A model generated the notes under the pieces. That model searched no databases. It saw nothing but the letters and a program-made list of their open reading frames with translations, and was not told the origin of the DNA. Below are positions 23,011 to 31,086 of a stretch of 44,509 bases of DNA, one piece after another. Positions within the stretch are counted from its first letter, which is position 1; the number at the start of each line of letters is the position of its first letter. This DNA is from Spirochaetales bacterium (GTDB taxonomy: Bacteria; Spirochaetota; Spirochaetia; DSM-2461). The stretch is from contig JAFGXR010000050.1 in the NCBI GenBank assembly GCA_016936555.1, forward strand, positions 1 to 44,509, read 5' to 3'. The position numbers were made by a program, and so were the translations under genes.

Positions 23011-24603
23011 TTGACCGGAAGATGGATTTTTAAACCCTTTTTCATCTCTTTTACAACTCTGACGTTAATTCTGTTTCTGGTATTTAATCTTCTGTTCAAC
23101 AGCAACTACTCCCGTAAGATCGAGGAAATCAGGATCAATGAAGAGGCGAGGGTTCTCTCTGTAAAGAGAAATATCGAGGAATCCCTGACTCAGGTATATG
23201 CCGATCTGGCTTTTCTCAACGATGTCATTGTCCGTCATCTGGAACACTCAGGTCCTGGCACAACAACCAATCTGGAAGAGAATCTGGTTTCGTTCAGCAT
23301 ACGAAAAGGCATCTATGACCAGATTCGATACATCGATACAGAGGGAAATGAAATTATCCGTATTAACAAGTCCGGTAGCTCAGCTGTCATCGTCGCCCCG
23401 GAACAACTCCAGAACAAGAAAATCCGTTACTATTTTTCATCCACCATGGATCTGGATAAGGGAATGGTTTATATCTCCCCATTGGATCTGAATATGGAAA
23501 ACAATGCGGTGGAGATCCCTTTCAAACCGATGATCAGGTTTGCCGTTCCCGCGATCGACTCGACTGATGAAAGGCGGGGAATTGTTATCCTGAATTATCT
23601 GGCCGGGACGATTCTTGAGCGCCTATCGGATATGCAAAGCAAAACGGAGTGCTGCAGCAATATGCTGCTGAACCGGGATGGCTTCTGGCTGCATTCCGAT
23701 CATTTTTCTGATTTCGCTTTCAGATTCATGTTTCCCGAGCAGGAGCAGATCGGGATTTTCGATTTCTTTCCCGACGAAGCGGAAATGGTTTATTCGAAGG
23801 AAGAAGGAGTGCTTACGACAGGTAAGGGAATCTTTATCTGGAATTCCATTTACCCCGGGAAAGTCTCGGAAGGTTTTTCTGCTTCCGATGATTCCCGCTT
23901 CGTTAAAGAAGCGGAAGACTCCTGCTGGAAAAATCTAAGTTTTATCAACCGGGGGTATCTCGATACTATCCGCAGTGAAACAATAAAAGATGTCTTTTCC
24001 AATTTTCCCATTATTCTGATTATGAATCTGGTCATTTCCCTGCTGATCGCCTATCTTTTTTTCCGGAACCGATCCCAGAAAGTACACATGCAGCATCTTG
24101 CGACAATCGATAGGTTAACAGGCACTATGAACAGGCAGTTCTTTCTGGAAATGGCGGCTAAATCTCTGGGGCTGGTTTCCAGGAACAGCGGGATGGCGGC
24201 GGTTCTCTTTATGGATCTGGACGGATTCAAACCTGTTAACGACACATACGGCCATGATGCGGGAGATTATGTCTTAAAGCAGGTATCATCCCGAATGACC
24301 GGAGCTTTGAGGCAGTCAGACCTTTCCGCCCGCTTCGGCGGAGATGAGTTCGTCGCGCTGCTTTTAAACCTGAAAACGAAAGATGACATACACCTCATTA
24401 TTTCCAAAATCCGGTCGGAAATGGAAGCGCCGATATACTTCCGCAATGACAATCTCTCAATCGGCTGTTCCATAGGATGCGCTGTTTTTCCCGAAGACGG
24501 CGGGACCGTGGAGAAACTGATCGAGCGGGCGGACGGAAGGATGTACGAAGATAAAAGAAAGAGAAAAGGCTACGATTGGGAATCGGGAGAAGATCGGCAG
24601 TAA
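23011..24603 (+). CDS. membrane diguanylate cyclase with double-Cache sensor
   Basis: A 530-residue GGDEF protein. Helix near 9-29, a large periplasmic sensor (about 35-325) of dCache type (IRYIDTEGNEIIRIN; SILE-like loops), second helix near 331-349, then GGDEF (about 362-525). The active site RFGGDEF (around 442-447) and the I-site RxxD (RQSD) are intact, and DLDGFKPVNDTYGHDAGD carries the metal- and base-binding residues. Predicted to make cyclic di-GMP with feedback control. The TTG start follows AGAGG at about 10 bases; no better start is in frame. Convergent with znuA, separated by a strong terminator. Confidence 0.9.
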   Translation: MTGRWIFKPFFISFTTLTLILFLVFNLLFNSNYSRKIEEIRINEEARVLSVKRNIEESLTQVYADLAFLNDVIVRHLEHSGPGTTTNLEENLVSFSIRKGIYDQIRYIDTEGNEIIRINKSGSSAVIVAPEQLQNKKIRYYFSSTMDLDKGMVYISPLDLNMENNAVEIPFKPMIRFAVPAIDSTDERRGIVILNYLAGTILERLSDMQSKTECCSNMLLNRDGFWLHSDHFSDFAFRFMFPEQEQIGIFDFFPDEAEMVYSKEEGVLTTGKGIFIWNSIYPGKVSEGFSASDDSRFVKEAEDSCWKNLSFINRGYLDTIRSETIKDVFSNFPIILIMNLVISLLIAYLFFRNRSQKVHMQHLATIDRLTGTMNRQFFLEMAAKSLGLVSRNSGMAAVLFMDLDGFKPVNDTYGHDAGDYVLKQVSSRMTGALRQSDLSARFGGDEFVALLLNLKTKDDIHLIISKIRSEMEAPIYFRNDNLSIGCSIGCAVFPEDGGTVEKLIERADGRMYEDKRKRKGYDWESGEDRQ

Positions 24604-24628
24604 CTCCCTTTTCTTTTTGAAATGTTGC

Positions 24629-24668
24629 AAAAGTCCCGGATCCTTCAGAGACAAAAGCCGGGACTTTT
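24629..24668. terminator. bidirectional intrinsic terminator between the cyclase and znuA
   Basis: Perfect 11-base arms, AAAAGTCCCGG (24629-24639) and CCGGGACTTTT (24658-24668), with an 18-base loop. T-runs follow on either strand, so it can end both convergent transcripts. Confidence 0.85.
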
Positions 24669-24678
24669 AAAAGGCAAA

Positions 24679-25677
24679 TCAGTGTTTCGAACCCAACCCT
24701 TTCGCTATCTGATTCACGTTGTACTCGAAATAACCCAGATAGGTGTCCCCGGTTTCGCCGGGAGCGGCGAGCGATCCGGTCATAATGGTCAGAAGCTCTA
24801 CGGGATGATCCGCTTCTCCGACCAGAACGGCTCCGAGTTTCTTCATCGAGTCTCCCGCCGTATTGCCGATAAAAACGGCTTTGATCTGATGTTTATCCAC
24901 TTTCTCGATCAGTTCGGAAAAATCCTTTGCCGATACCTCTCCGTTTGTGGAGAAGCTGGGAACCAGGGCTCCGAAATCCTCGAAGCCGTAATCTCTGGCG
25001 AAGTAACCAAAGAGACTGTGATCGCTGACCAGTTTTCTGTCCTTCTCATCGATTTCTGATAGGATGACTCTCGTCCGGCTATCCAGATCCATAAGCTGTT
25101 TTCTGTAGTTTTCGGCATTGGCCCGGTAGGCCGCTGCATGGGCCGGGTCCAGTTCCGACAGGGCGTCACTGATAACTTCCGTCCATGTTACGACATTGAG
25201 AAGGCTTGTCCAGGTATGGGGGTCCTGATCGTGGTGATGGTCTTCAGCCTCATGGTGATCGTCTCCCTCTTCCTGTTGTTCATCTTCGCCATCGTGCTCA
25301 TCTGCATCTTCATCAAAAGCAAGAGGCTGTATCCGTGAAGAAACTTCAACAACTTTGCCTTTGGATACATTCTTTAAAGCATCCAGAAGGGCTTCCTCCA
25401 GACCCAGGCCGCTGACAAAAAGAAGATCGGCTGTTTCGACCATAGCCATTTCCCTTGGTGTAGGCTGATAATTGTGTGGATTCCCTCCCTGGGGGATCAG
25501 CCCTTTTACCGATATATGGTCTCCGGCTATGTTCTGAACCACATCGGTGACGATGCTGGTTGTCGTAACAACAGTGATTTCACTGCTGCTCTCGCCGGCG
25601 CCTGAAGCGGAGAGACCCGCGGAATATAATGCTGAAATCATGAGAGCCACTAATGCTGTTCTATTCATCCTGGTCAT
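24679..25677 (-). CDS. znuA: zinc ABC transporter substrate-binding protein, ZnuA-like
   Basis: A 332-residue periplasmic metal-binding protein of the ZnuA/AdcA family. After an N-terminal signal (cleaved near SASGA; no lipobox cysteine) come the metal-site histidines H68 (GNPHNYQPTPRE), H154 (DPHTWTSLLN) and H220 (SDHSLFGYF). Between the first two is a loop of Asp, Glu and His (about 122-152), the histidine-rich zinc-gathering loop of zinc-type rather than manganese-type members. Start at 25677 has GGAGG just upstream; the longer frame to 25698 runs through the Zur-like box. The permease and ATPase genes (znuB/znuC) are not adjacent, unusual for this family. Downstream of a Fur-family gene on the same strand. 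Confidence 0.9.
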   Translation of the reverse strand: MTRMNRTALVALMISALYSAGLSASGAGESSSEITVVTTTSIVTDVVQNIAGDHISVKGLIPQGGNPHNYQPTPREMAMVETADLLFVSGLGLEEALLDALKNVSKGKVVEVSSRIQPLAFDEDADEHDGEDEQQEEGDDHHEAEDHHHDQDPHTWTSLLNVVTWTEVISDALSELDPAHAAAYRANAENYRKQLMDLDSRTRVILSEIDEKDRKLVSDHSLFGYFARDYGFEDFGALVPSFSTNGEVSAKDFSELIEKVDKHQIKAVFIGNTAGDSMKKLGAVLVGEADHPVELLTIMTGSLAAPGETGDTYLGYFEYNVNQIAKGLGSKH

Positions 25678-25693
25678 AATACCTCCAATTAGA

Positions 25694-25708
25694 TGCAAAT
25701 GATTTGCA
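25694..25708. promoter_or_regulatory. Zur-box-like palindrome before znuA
   Basis: TGCAAAT-G-ATTTGCA, perfect 7-1-7 inverted repeat in the 47-base gap between the Fur-family gene and znuA, just upstream of the znuA ribosome site. A related site (10 of 15 identical, conserved in the TTTGCA half) precedes the Fur-family gene. Bound repressor here would shut the znuA promoter. Confidence 0.65.
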
Positions 25709-25724
25709 ACTGTGTTAAAAAAAA

Positions 25725-26096
25725 TTACTGGCAGGAGCTGCAGAGCCCTGTCAGGGTTATGGTATGGCTTTCCACAAGGAATCCGTCTATTTTCTCTTCG
25801 AAAACCACGCTGTCCTTAAATGGGCAGAGAGGCAAGGGAAAAAACTGATGGCATTTCCGGCAGTGCATATAATGGGTATGCTCCGACCGGGCCTTTGTGT
25901 AATAGCGTTCCATCCCCCGCTCATCGCAGGAGAATACGAAAGAGGCGATATAATGACCCTCTTCGAGATATTGCAGACCCCGGTAGACCGTCGCCAGATC
26001 CATTTCATGGCCGGTTTCGCGGTGGATCTGTCCTGCATTGAGGGGGGATGAGGACTCGATAATGCAATCGTAGATCATTTGCCGCTTTCTGGTCAT
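25725..26096 (-). CDS. zur: Fur-family metalloregulator, probably Zur
   Basis: A 123-residue Fur-family protein. Winged helix in residues 1-70 (HEMDLATVYRGLQYLEEGH), then the dimerisation domain with two CxxC pairs (C79/C82 in HCRKC and C119/C122 in GLCSSC) for structural zinc, plus H73, H75, H78 and H111 for sensing. The neighbour znuA and the two matching palindromes suggest that it senses zinc, but PerR or Fur cannot be strictly ruled out from sequence. The start at 26096 is used because TTGACC-N17-TATCTT ends six bases before it; a longer frame to 26165 crosses the -10, -35 and the palindrome. No ribosome site, so leaderless. Confidence 0.8.
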   Translation of the reverse strand: MTRKRQMIYDCIIESSSPLNAGQIHRETGHEMDLATVYRGLQYLEEGHYIASFVFSCDERGMERYYTKARSEHTHYMHCRKCHQFFPLPLCPFKDSVVFEEKIDGFLVESHTITLTGLCSSCQ

Positions 26097-26102
26097 AGGT
26101 TT

Positions 26103-26131
26103 AAGATAAGATTCATTACTGATAAGGTCAA
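26103..26131 (-). promoter_or_regulatory. promoter of the Fur/Zur gene (leaderless type)
   Basis: Minus strand: TTGACC (26131-26126), 17-base spacer, TATCTT (26108-26103), six bases (AAACCT), ATG at 26096. The clearest leaderless start in the window. Confidence 0.7.
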
Positions 26132-26140
26132 GATAAAAAA

Positions 26141-26155
26141 TGCGATTGGTTTGCA
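26141..26155. promoter_or_regulatory. Zur-box-like site before the Fur/Zur gene
   Basis: TGCGATTGGTTTGCA, a degenerate version of the znuA palindrome, placed nine bases upstream of the -35 box of the Fur/Zur promoter. Position and similarity suggest autoregulation; binding upstream of -35 is also compatible with a second, overlapping promoter. Confidence 0.5.
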
Positions 26156-26247
26156 AAAATATCATAGTTTTAAATGTTTAAGTAATACCAGTAAGTATTT
26201 GTAATCTCCCTATTCCTATACTAAAACTAAAGTTATAGGAGATCGCC

Positions 26248-28152
26248 GTGAAACTTCAGAAAAAAACGATAAGTTTGACTTTGGCAATTTTCATTCTCGG
26301 GCTGTCGGTCTACATCATTTCCAACGTCATAATTTACAACGGGTTAAAAGCACAGCTCGTCAGGGAAGCTGCTGACAAAATCCTGGTCTTTTACAACGAA
26401 GCCATGAATAACAAAGTCGATGTCTGGCAGACAAATGTCATACAGATCGCCCAGAACCCGGCTGTCGTTCAGGGGATGCTCAATCATGATCGAGAGCTTA
26501 TTCATACAGCGATGTCCCAACTGGGTGCGACTTATAAAGAATTTACGCCATACCGCAATGTCAATGTTCATATAGTGGATGCCGATTTGAAATCCTACTA
26601 TAAAAACTGGAATTTCGACTCATACGGAGAGTCTCTTGATCACTCCGATGGATATGCGAGAATAAAGAAGGAACGCACAGCCCTCTCCCGCATGGAAATG
26701 TCCGAAAAAGGGCTCAGGTTGAAAGGGCTGTTTCCCATTCTCAACGGGGATGATTTTCTCGGCGTTGCCAACTTTGAAGGCGGCATCAACTCCTTTACCA
26801 GGGCGCTGGCTCCCAATTATATTGAATTCCTGTATTTTATGGATGCGGACGATATCAGAATCTCTCCTTCTCTGGCGGGGAATCTGAAGCAGGCTGGCTA
26901 TATTCTCAGTCAGTCGGAAGTCAATGAGGATTTCCTCAATTATGTCATTGATCGCAACATTATATCGCAAGTCCTTGAACAGCATTATTTACTCGATGAT
27001 CAGTATCTCTCTGTAGCCGGTCATTTTACAAATTTTGGAGACCGGGAGACGGGACTTTACCTTCTGGGGATGAAGACCGATATAGCCCTGAGAGAACTTT
27101 ACCGTGTCCGGTCCGTCACCTTCACAGCCGGCGGTTTTTTCATCGGGATTTTTGCGGCCTTTCTTTTAACCGTTATCATTTTTCAGAACAGAACCGTGGT
27201 CAAACCTGTCGCAGGGCTCGAAGCACTGAGCAAGCAGATTGCCGAAGGAGACCTCACAAAAGAGTTCCGATACAATTCCCGCGATGAAATAGGCAGTCTC
27301 AGCAGAGCCATGACCAACATAACCATGCGGCTTTCCGACACGGTCAATTCGGTCATAACAAGTTCGAGACAGGTTTCCTCATCGAGTAACGAACTGGCCA
27401 TAGCCAATCAGGACCTATCCTCCCGGACAGAGGGACAGGCCAGCGCGCTGGAGGAAACATCCGCTTCCATCGATGAACTGGCCGTCTCCATCAAATCCAA
27501 TGCGGACAACACTCAGGCCGCCAACAAACTCAGTTCCGAGGCGACAGAGAAAACGGAGAGGGGTACCGCAGCCGTTAACGAGATGGAGAAGGCCATGATT
27601 ACCATCAATGAGTCGAGCAGCAAGATTACTGAAATCATTGAAGTCATCAACAACATAGCCTTCCAGACCAATCTCCTGGCCCTCAATGCATCAATCGAAG
27701 CGGCCCGGGCGGGAGAACAGGGCAAAGGGTTTGCCGTTGTGGCCGTCGAAGTCCGCAAACTGGCCAAACGGTCCGATAAAGCGGCAGGGGAAATCGCTCA
27801 GATCATTAAAGCCAGCAACGAGAAGGTTGAAGAAGGGGTGGGAATCGCCCGCGATGTCGTGGCCGTCCTTGACGAGATAAAAATCGCTTCCAATAAAGTG
27901 GACCTTCTGGTTCAGGAAATCTCCGAAACCTCTCAGCGGCAGCTGATCAGCGTCGACGAAATCAATCAGACCCTGCGGAGCCTCGATGAAAATACCCAGA
28001 AGAACGCGGCCATGGTGGAAGAAGCGGCGGCTGCGACGGAGGAACTTTCCGGCCAGGCCGAAGAGCTCTATGACAGGATTCAGTACTTTAAAACCAGAGA
28101 GGAATCGGACGGGGAGGATTTGGCCTATCTTCCCGAATCCACTGAGAGGTAG
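26248..28152 (+). CDS. methyl-accepting chemotaxis protein
   Basis: A 634-residue chemoreceptor with classical layout. Helix near 8-30, a periplasmic sensor domain (about 31-290, probably dCache), helix near 292-313, HAMP (about 314-366, ending in [13 protein letters not shown]), and the signalling coiled coil with the canonical tip [20 protein letters not shown] (about 471-490). The signalling region retains long heptad repeats with Glu/Gln methylation candidates. No C-terminal CheR-binding pentapeptide. GTG start, with AGGAG seven to eight bases upstream and a TATACT box at 26219. It probably senses an extracellular small molecule. Confidence 0.9.
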   Translation: MKLQKKTISLTLAIFILGLSVYIISNVIIYNGLKAQLVREAADKILVFYNEAMNNKVDVWQTNVIQIAQNPAVVQGMLNHDRELIHTAMSQLGATYKEFTPYRNVNVHIVDADLKSYYKNWNFDSYGESLDHSDGYARIKKERTALSRMEMSEKGLRLKGLFPILNGDDFLGVANFEGGINSFTRALAPNYIEFLYFMDADDIRISPSLAGNLKQAGYILSQSEVNEDFLNYVIDRNIISQVLEQHYLLDDQYLSVAGHFTNFGDRETGLYLLGMKTDIALRELYRVRSVTFTAGGFFIGIFAAFLLTVIIFQNRTVVKPVAGLEALSKQIAEGDLTKEFRYNSRDEIGSLSRAMTNITMRLSDTVNSVITSSRQVSSSSNELAIANQDLSSRTEGQASALEETSASIDELAVSIKSNADNTQAANKLSSEATEKTERGTAAVNEMEKAMITINESSSKITEIIEVINNIAFQTNLLALNASIEAARAGEQGKGFAVVAVEVRKLAKRSDKAAGEIAQIIKASNEKVEEGVGIARDVVAVLDEIKIASNKVDLLVQEISETSQRQLISVDEINQTLRSLDENTQKNAAMVEEAAAATEELSGQAEELYDRIQYFKTREESDGEDLAYLPESTER

Positions 28153-28184
28153 CGAATAGTTCAGCCGGATTGCTGTTTTATTGA

Positions 28185-28190
28185 TATACT
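28185..28190 (+). promoter_or_regulatory. -10 box of the AraC/GyrI-type gene (leaderless type)
   Basis: TATACT, six bases (TGTCTT), ATG at 28197. No ribosome site; the -35 region is weak. Confidence 0.5.
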
Positions 28191-28196
28191 TGTCTT

Positions 28197-29129
28197 ATGA
28201 TCTCCTACAAGACGCGCATAAACAGAGTTCTTGATTATATGGAAGAAAATCTGGGATCGGAACTGTCTCTGGAAGAATTGGCAGGGATCGCCTGTTTTTC
28301 CCCGTTTCATTTCCACCGTATATTTCTCAGCCAGACAGGAGAACGCCCTTTCGAACTCCTTCAGAGGTTGAGACTGGAAAAGGCGGCAACGCTGCTAACA
28401 GTCCGTCCCGACAGTAAAATCATCGATATTGCCATGGATTGCGGATTTTCCAACGCGGCTTCCTTCTCCAGAGCCTTCAAACAGAAATTCGGAGAGACAC
28501 CAAGCCGGTGGCGATTCACAAAATTAAACAATAGCAATTTGAGCATAGGTCCCCGCAATGAGGATCAAGAACAATCTCCCTGGATCCCCTATATTGAATA
28601 CCGTCAGGGTGTGCAGCTCTGGCGGATGCGCAATAAGGATCTGGAGAGAATTGTGGAAGTGAAAGAGATCGGTTCCCGCAGGCTGGCCTATATCAGGTAT
28701 ACCGGGCCTTATAAAGGGGACGGAAATCTTTTTCAGCGCCTGTGGACGGAATTGTATACCTGTGCGGGAGCGAGGGATGTCATAGAAGAGGATAGCGAAT
28801 ATCTGGCTATTTACCATGATAACCCCGATCTGACTGATGACGGGAAGCTCCGGGTCACTCTGGGGATCTCCACGGGATCTGATTTCGAAGGAGATGAAGT
28901 TCTGGGCGTTCTCCCTTTTGAGGGCGGAAAGACAGCCATGGCTCATTTCAGGCTGAATTCCCGGGAATATCAGGAGGCCTGGGACTGGGTTTACTGTCAG
29001 TGGCTGCCTCAAAGCGGATATGTTCCCGATGACCGGCCGGCTTACGAGCTCTTCCCGAAAGATGATGAAAAAGGGGAGAACGGCAGGTATCCTGTTATTA
29101 TTTGCGTACCCGTTACCGCTGCCTTCTGA
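28197..29129 (+). CDS. AraC-family regulator with C-terminal GyrI-like ligand domain
   Basis: A 310-residue protein in the Rob/SoxS-like class. Two helix-turn-helix motifs in residues 8-105 (ELSLEELAGIACFSPFHFHR and IIDIAMDCGFSNAASFSRAF), then a GyrI-like/effector-binding domain (about 130-308; VKEIGSRRLAYIRYTGPYKG at its start). Members bind hydrophobic or drug-like molecules and activate tolerance genes. First gene of a three-gene unit (16- and 12-base gaps to the next two), which it probably regulates. TATACT ends six bases before the ATG. Confidence 0.88.
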   Translation: MISYKTRINRVLDYMEENLGSELSLEELAGIACFSPFHFHRIFLSQTGERPFELLQRLRLEKAATLLTVRPDSKIIDIAMDCGFSNAASFSRAFKQKFGETPSRWRFTKLNNSNLSIGPRNEDQEQSPWIPYIEYRQGVQLWRMRNKDLERIVEVKEIGSRRLAYIRYTGPYKGDGNLFQRLWTELYTCAGARDVIEEDSEYLAIYHDNPDLTDDGKLRVTLGISTGSDFEGDEVLGVLPFEGGKTAMAHFRLNSREYQEAWDWVYCQWLPQSGYVPDDRPAYELFPKDDEKGENGRYPVIICVPVTAAF

Positions 29130-29145
29130 TAATCAGGAGGATGAA

Positions 29146-29622
29146 ATGAAATATGAATTGCAAAGCATCGGTATGATTGAAACAGGAGAAAGAGGTTTTT
29201 GTATTCGTCTGGAAGAAAACTTCAGGGCTGCTTTGACGGGACTGGAGGATTTTTCCCATGTTCAGGTCTACTGGTGGGCCCATTTATTTGATAAAAGCCA
29301 AATGCGCGGACTGACGACTGTAGATAAGCCCTATGTCAAATCTCCCGATGTTCTGGGCATCTTTGCCACAAGATCCCCGATCAGGCCCAATCCGCTGGCC
29401 ATGACTCTGGTGCCGCTCACTTTTATCGATAAAGAAGAGGGGATAGTCGGACTGGCATTTATCGATGCGGAGCCGGGAACGCCTGTGCTTGATATCAAAC
29501 CATACTACGGAATGGAAAGGGTAAAGGAATTTTCTCTGCCGGCCTGGTGTGCCCATTGGCCCCGATGGTATGAAGATGCGGCTGACTTTGACTGGGAACA
29601 GGAATTTGTTAACGCGAGATAG
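29146..29622 (+). CDS. TrmO/TsaA-like tRNA m6t6A37 methyltransferase
   Basis: A 158-residue protein of the UPF0066/TrmO family, which uses S-adenosylmethionine to N6-methylate t6A at position 37 of tRNA-Thr. Family landmarks: LEDFSHVQVYWWAHL (about 33-47), the SAM-binding stretch GIFATRSPIRPNPLAMTLV (about 71-89) and LDIKPY (about 117-122). It is a minimal version (only the catalytic beta-barrel). The ATG at 29146 has AGGAGG seven bases upstream; the frame upstream of it overlaps the AraC gene. Middle gene of a three-gene unit. Confidence 0.85.
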   Translation: MKYELQSIGMIETGERGFCIRLEENFRAALTGLEDFSHVQVYWWAHLFDKSQMRGLTTVDKPYVKSPDVLGIFATRSPIRPNPLAMTLVPLTFIDKEEGIVGLAFIDAEPGTPVLDIKPYYGMERVKEFSLPAWCAHWPRWYEDAADFDWEQEFVNAR

Positions 29623-29634
29623 GAAGGAGAGACA

Positions 29635-30426
29635 ATGTCCGAACCATTGAATATTGATGAAATCGACTTGAAATATGTTAACGAAGGCAATATCGCCGAA
29701 GAACATATATGCTGTGCCATCGGAAATGACAAAACAAACCGGGCTAGGGGCGATCAGAAAAAGGAATGGTTGAAAGAGCGCTTCGAAAAGGGACACAGAT
29801 TTCTGAAAGCCGATATCCGGGGAAAGGTCTTCATCGAGTACTCACCGGCGGACATCTCCGTATTTCCCCTGGAAGCCGAGGGATACGCGGTCATTCAATG
29901 CTTCTGGGTTTCCGGCCGCTACAAGGGGCATGGGCTTGGGAGAAAACTGTACGATCGTTTCGAGCAGGATTGCCGCAAGGCCGGTTATAAAGGGGTGGCC
30001 GCTGTTGTGGCGAAAACCAAAAAGCCTTTTATGGCCGATAAGAAAGTTCTGACCCATTTCGGTTTTGAAGTTGTGGACCGGGCCGATCCCTGGTATGAGC
30101 TGGCTGCTAAAAAATTCGACATCGACGCTGAAGATCCCCGTTTCTACGACAGTGCCAGAAGGGGAAGAATAACCGGTGCGAAAGGGCTGGACTTCTTTTA
30201 TTCGCCGTCCTGTCCTTTTAATCAGGATTTTACGCGGATTATGTCTGATATTGCGGATGAACTGGGATTCCCGGTCCGGATTCATCAGATGGACAATAGG
30301 GAAAAGCTGAAAGAACTGCCGACTCCCTGGGGGCTCTTCTCCGTTTTTCACGACGGGGAGCTGCTGGCCGTTGAAGTCATGACTGCCCCGAAATTCCGGG
30401 CTCTCCTGGAAACCCGAACCAAATAG
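29635..30426 (+). CDS. GNAT N-acetyltransferase with C-terminal YoaP-like domain
   Basis: A 263-residue protein. The N-terminal ~160 residues are a GNAT acetyltransferase fold, with the acetyl-CoA loop as GRYKGHGLGRKLYDRF (about 97-112) instead of the common Q/R-x-x-G-x-G/A. The C-terminal ~80 residues match the YoaP-like domain (FFYSPSCPFN, about 188-197), a thioredoxin-like fold but with only one of the two redox cysteines. Substrate unknown. ATG with GGAAGGAG upstream. Last gene of the AraC-TrmO-GNAT unit; its TAG stop lies inside the hairpin at 30422. Confidence 0.82.
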   Translation: MSEPLNIDEIDLKYVNEGNIAEEHICCAIGNDKTNRARGDQKKEWLKERFEKGHRFLKADIRGKVFIEYSPADISVFPLEAEGYAVIQCFWVSGRYKGHGLGRKLYDRFEQDCRKAGYKGVAAVVAKTKKPFMADKKVLTHFGFEVVDRADPWYELAAKKFDIDAEDPRFYDSARRGRITGAKGLDFFYSPSCPFNQDFTRIMSDIADELGFPVRIHQMDNREKLKELPTPWGLFSVFHDGELLAVEVMTAPKFRALLETRTK

Positions 30427-30460
30427 GGTGCCGTCGCCAAAATGGCGACTGCACCCTATT
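30422..30460. terminator. strong hairpin across the stop codon of the GNAT-YoaP gene
   Basis: Arms of 18 bases, 30422-30439 and 30443-30460, pair at 17 of 18 positions with a three-base AAA loop. The GNAT stop codon TAG (30424-30426) is inside the stem. It lies between convergent genes, so it can halt both transcripts, but no clean T-run follows on either strand. Confidence 0.6.
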
Positions 30461-30476
30461 GGGTAATGTTTGCGAT

Positions 30477-30995
30477 TTATCCCCGGCGTCCGAACCGTCC
30501 GCCTCCGGCACCGGCTGCAAGCTGTCTCTGGAATGATGCCAGATGGTTTTCCGATCCGTTTTTCAGGAAGGTGAACACTTCCCGGACATCATCGGGAAGA
30601 TCCTGGTCCAGAAACTTCTCGTACATGGCAATGTTGGCTATCTCCGCATCGACGCCGACCTGTGCCGCTTCCGCCAGGCTGGAGGGAATGACCACATGGG
30701 CATCCGTATCGATCCGGGGAATGTCAAAACCGTATGTTTCGTACAGCTTGTTCAGATAGCTGATATGGGTTTCCTCGGATCTGGCGATATTGGCGTAAGG
30801 CCGGTCCACATCGTATTTTTCCATGATCGCCTCATATTCGGCCAGGGCCATGTGTTCATCTTCCATGGCATAGCGGAGCATATCCTCCAGGCTGTAGTTT
30901 TTATCGTCTTTTACGCTGGAAGATCCGATTGTTCCTGCGGAAAGAGCCGCAGCGGTCATAGCTGTCAAAATAATTATCATATTCAGTTTTTTCAT
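30477..30995 (-). CDS. exported DUF2202 ferritin-like protein
   Basis: A 172-residue secreted protein. N-terminal signal peptide (about 1-20), then a four-helix ferritin-like DUF2202 domain (about 33-160) whose helices carry spaced Glu/His pairs that could bind two metal ions: EDEHMALAEYE, RSEETHISYL, AEIANIAMYE and NGSENHLASF. The C-terminus is Gly/Arg-rich (GAGGGRFGRRG). Members are likely periplasmic; metal binding or oxidation is plausible but unproven. AGGAGG precedes the ATG. It is separate from the zinc uptake locus 5 kb away. Confidence 0.85.
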   Translation of the reverse strand: MKKLNMIIILTAMTAAALSAGTIGSSSVKDDKNYSLEDMLRYAMEDEHMALAEYEAIMEKYDVDRPYANIARSEETHISYLNKLYETYGFDIPRIDTDAHVVIPSSLAEAAQVGVDAEIANIAMYEKFLDQDLPDDVREVFTFLKNGSENHLASFQRQLAAGAGGGRFGRRG

Positions 30996-31086
30996 CTCAA
31001 AGCCTCCTGATTGCTTTATGTACTACAAGTTAGGAGAAAGTTATGAACAAACTGTGAACGGAGTATGTCATTTTAATAGCTCCATC

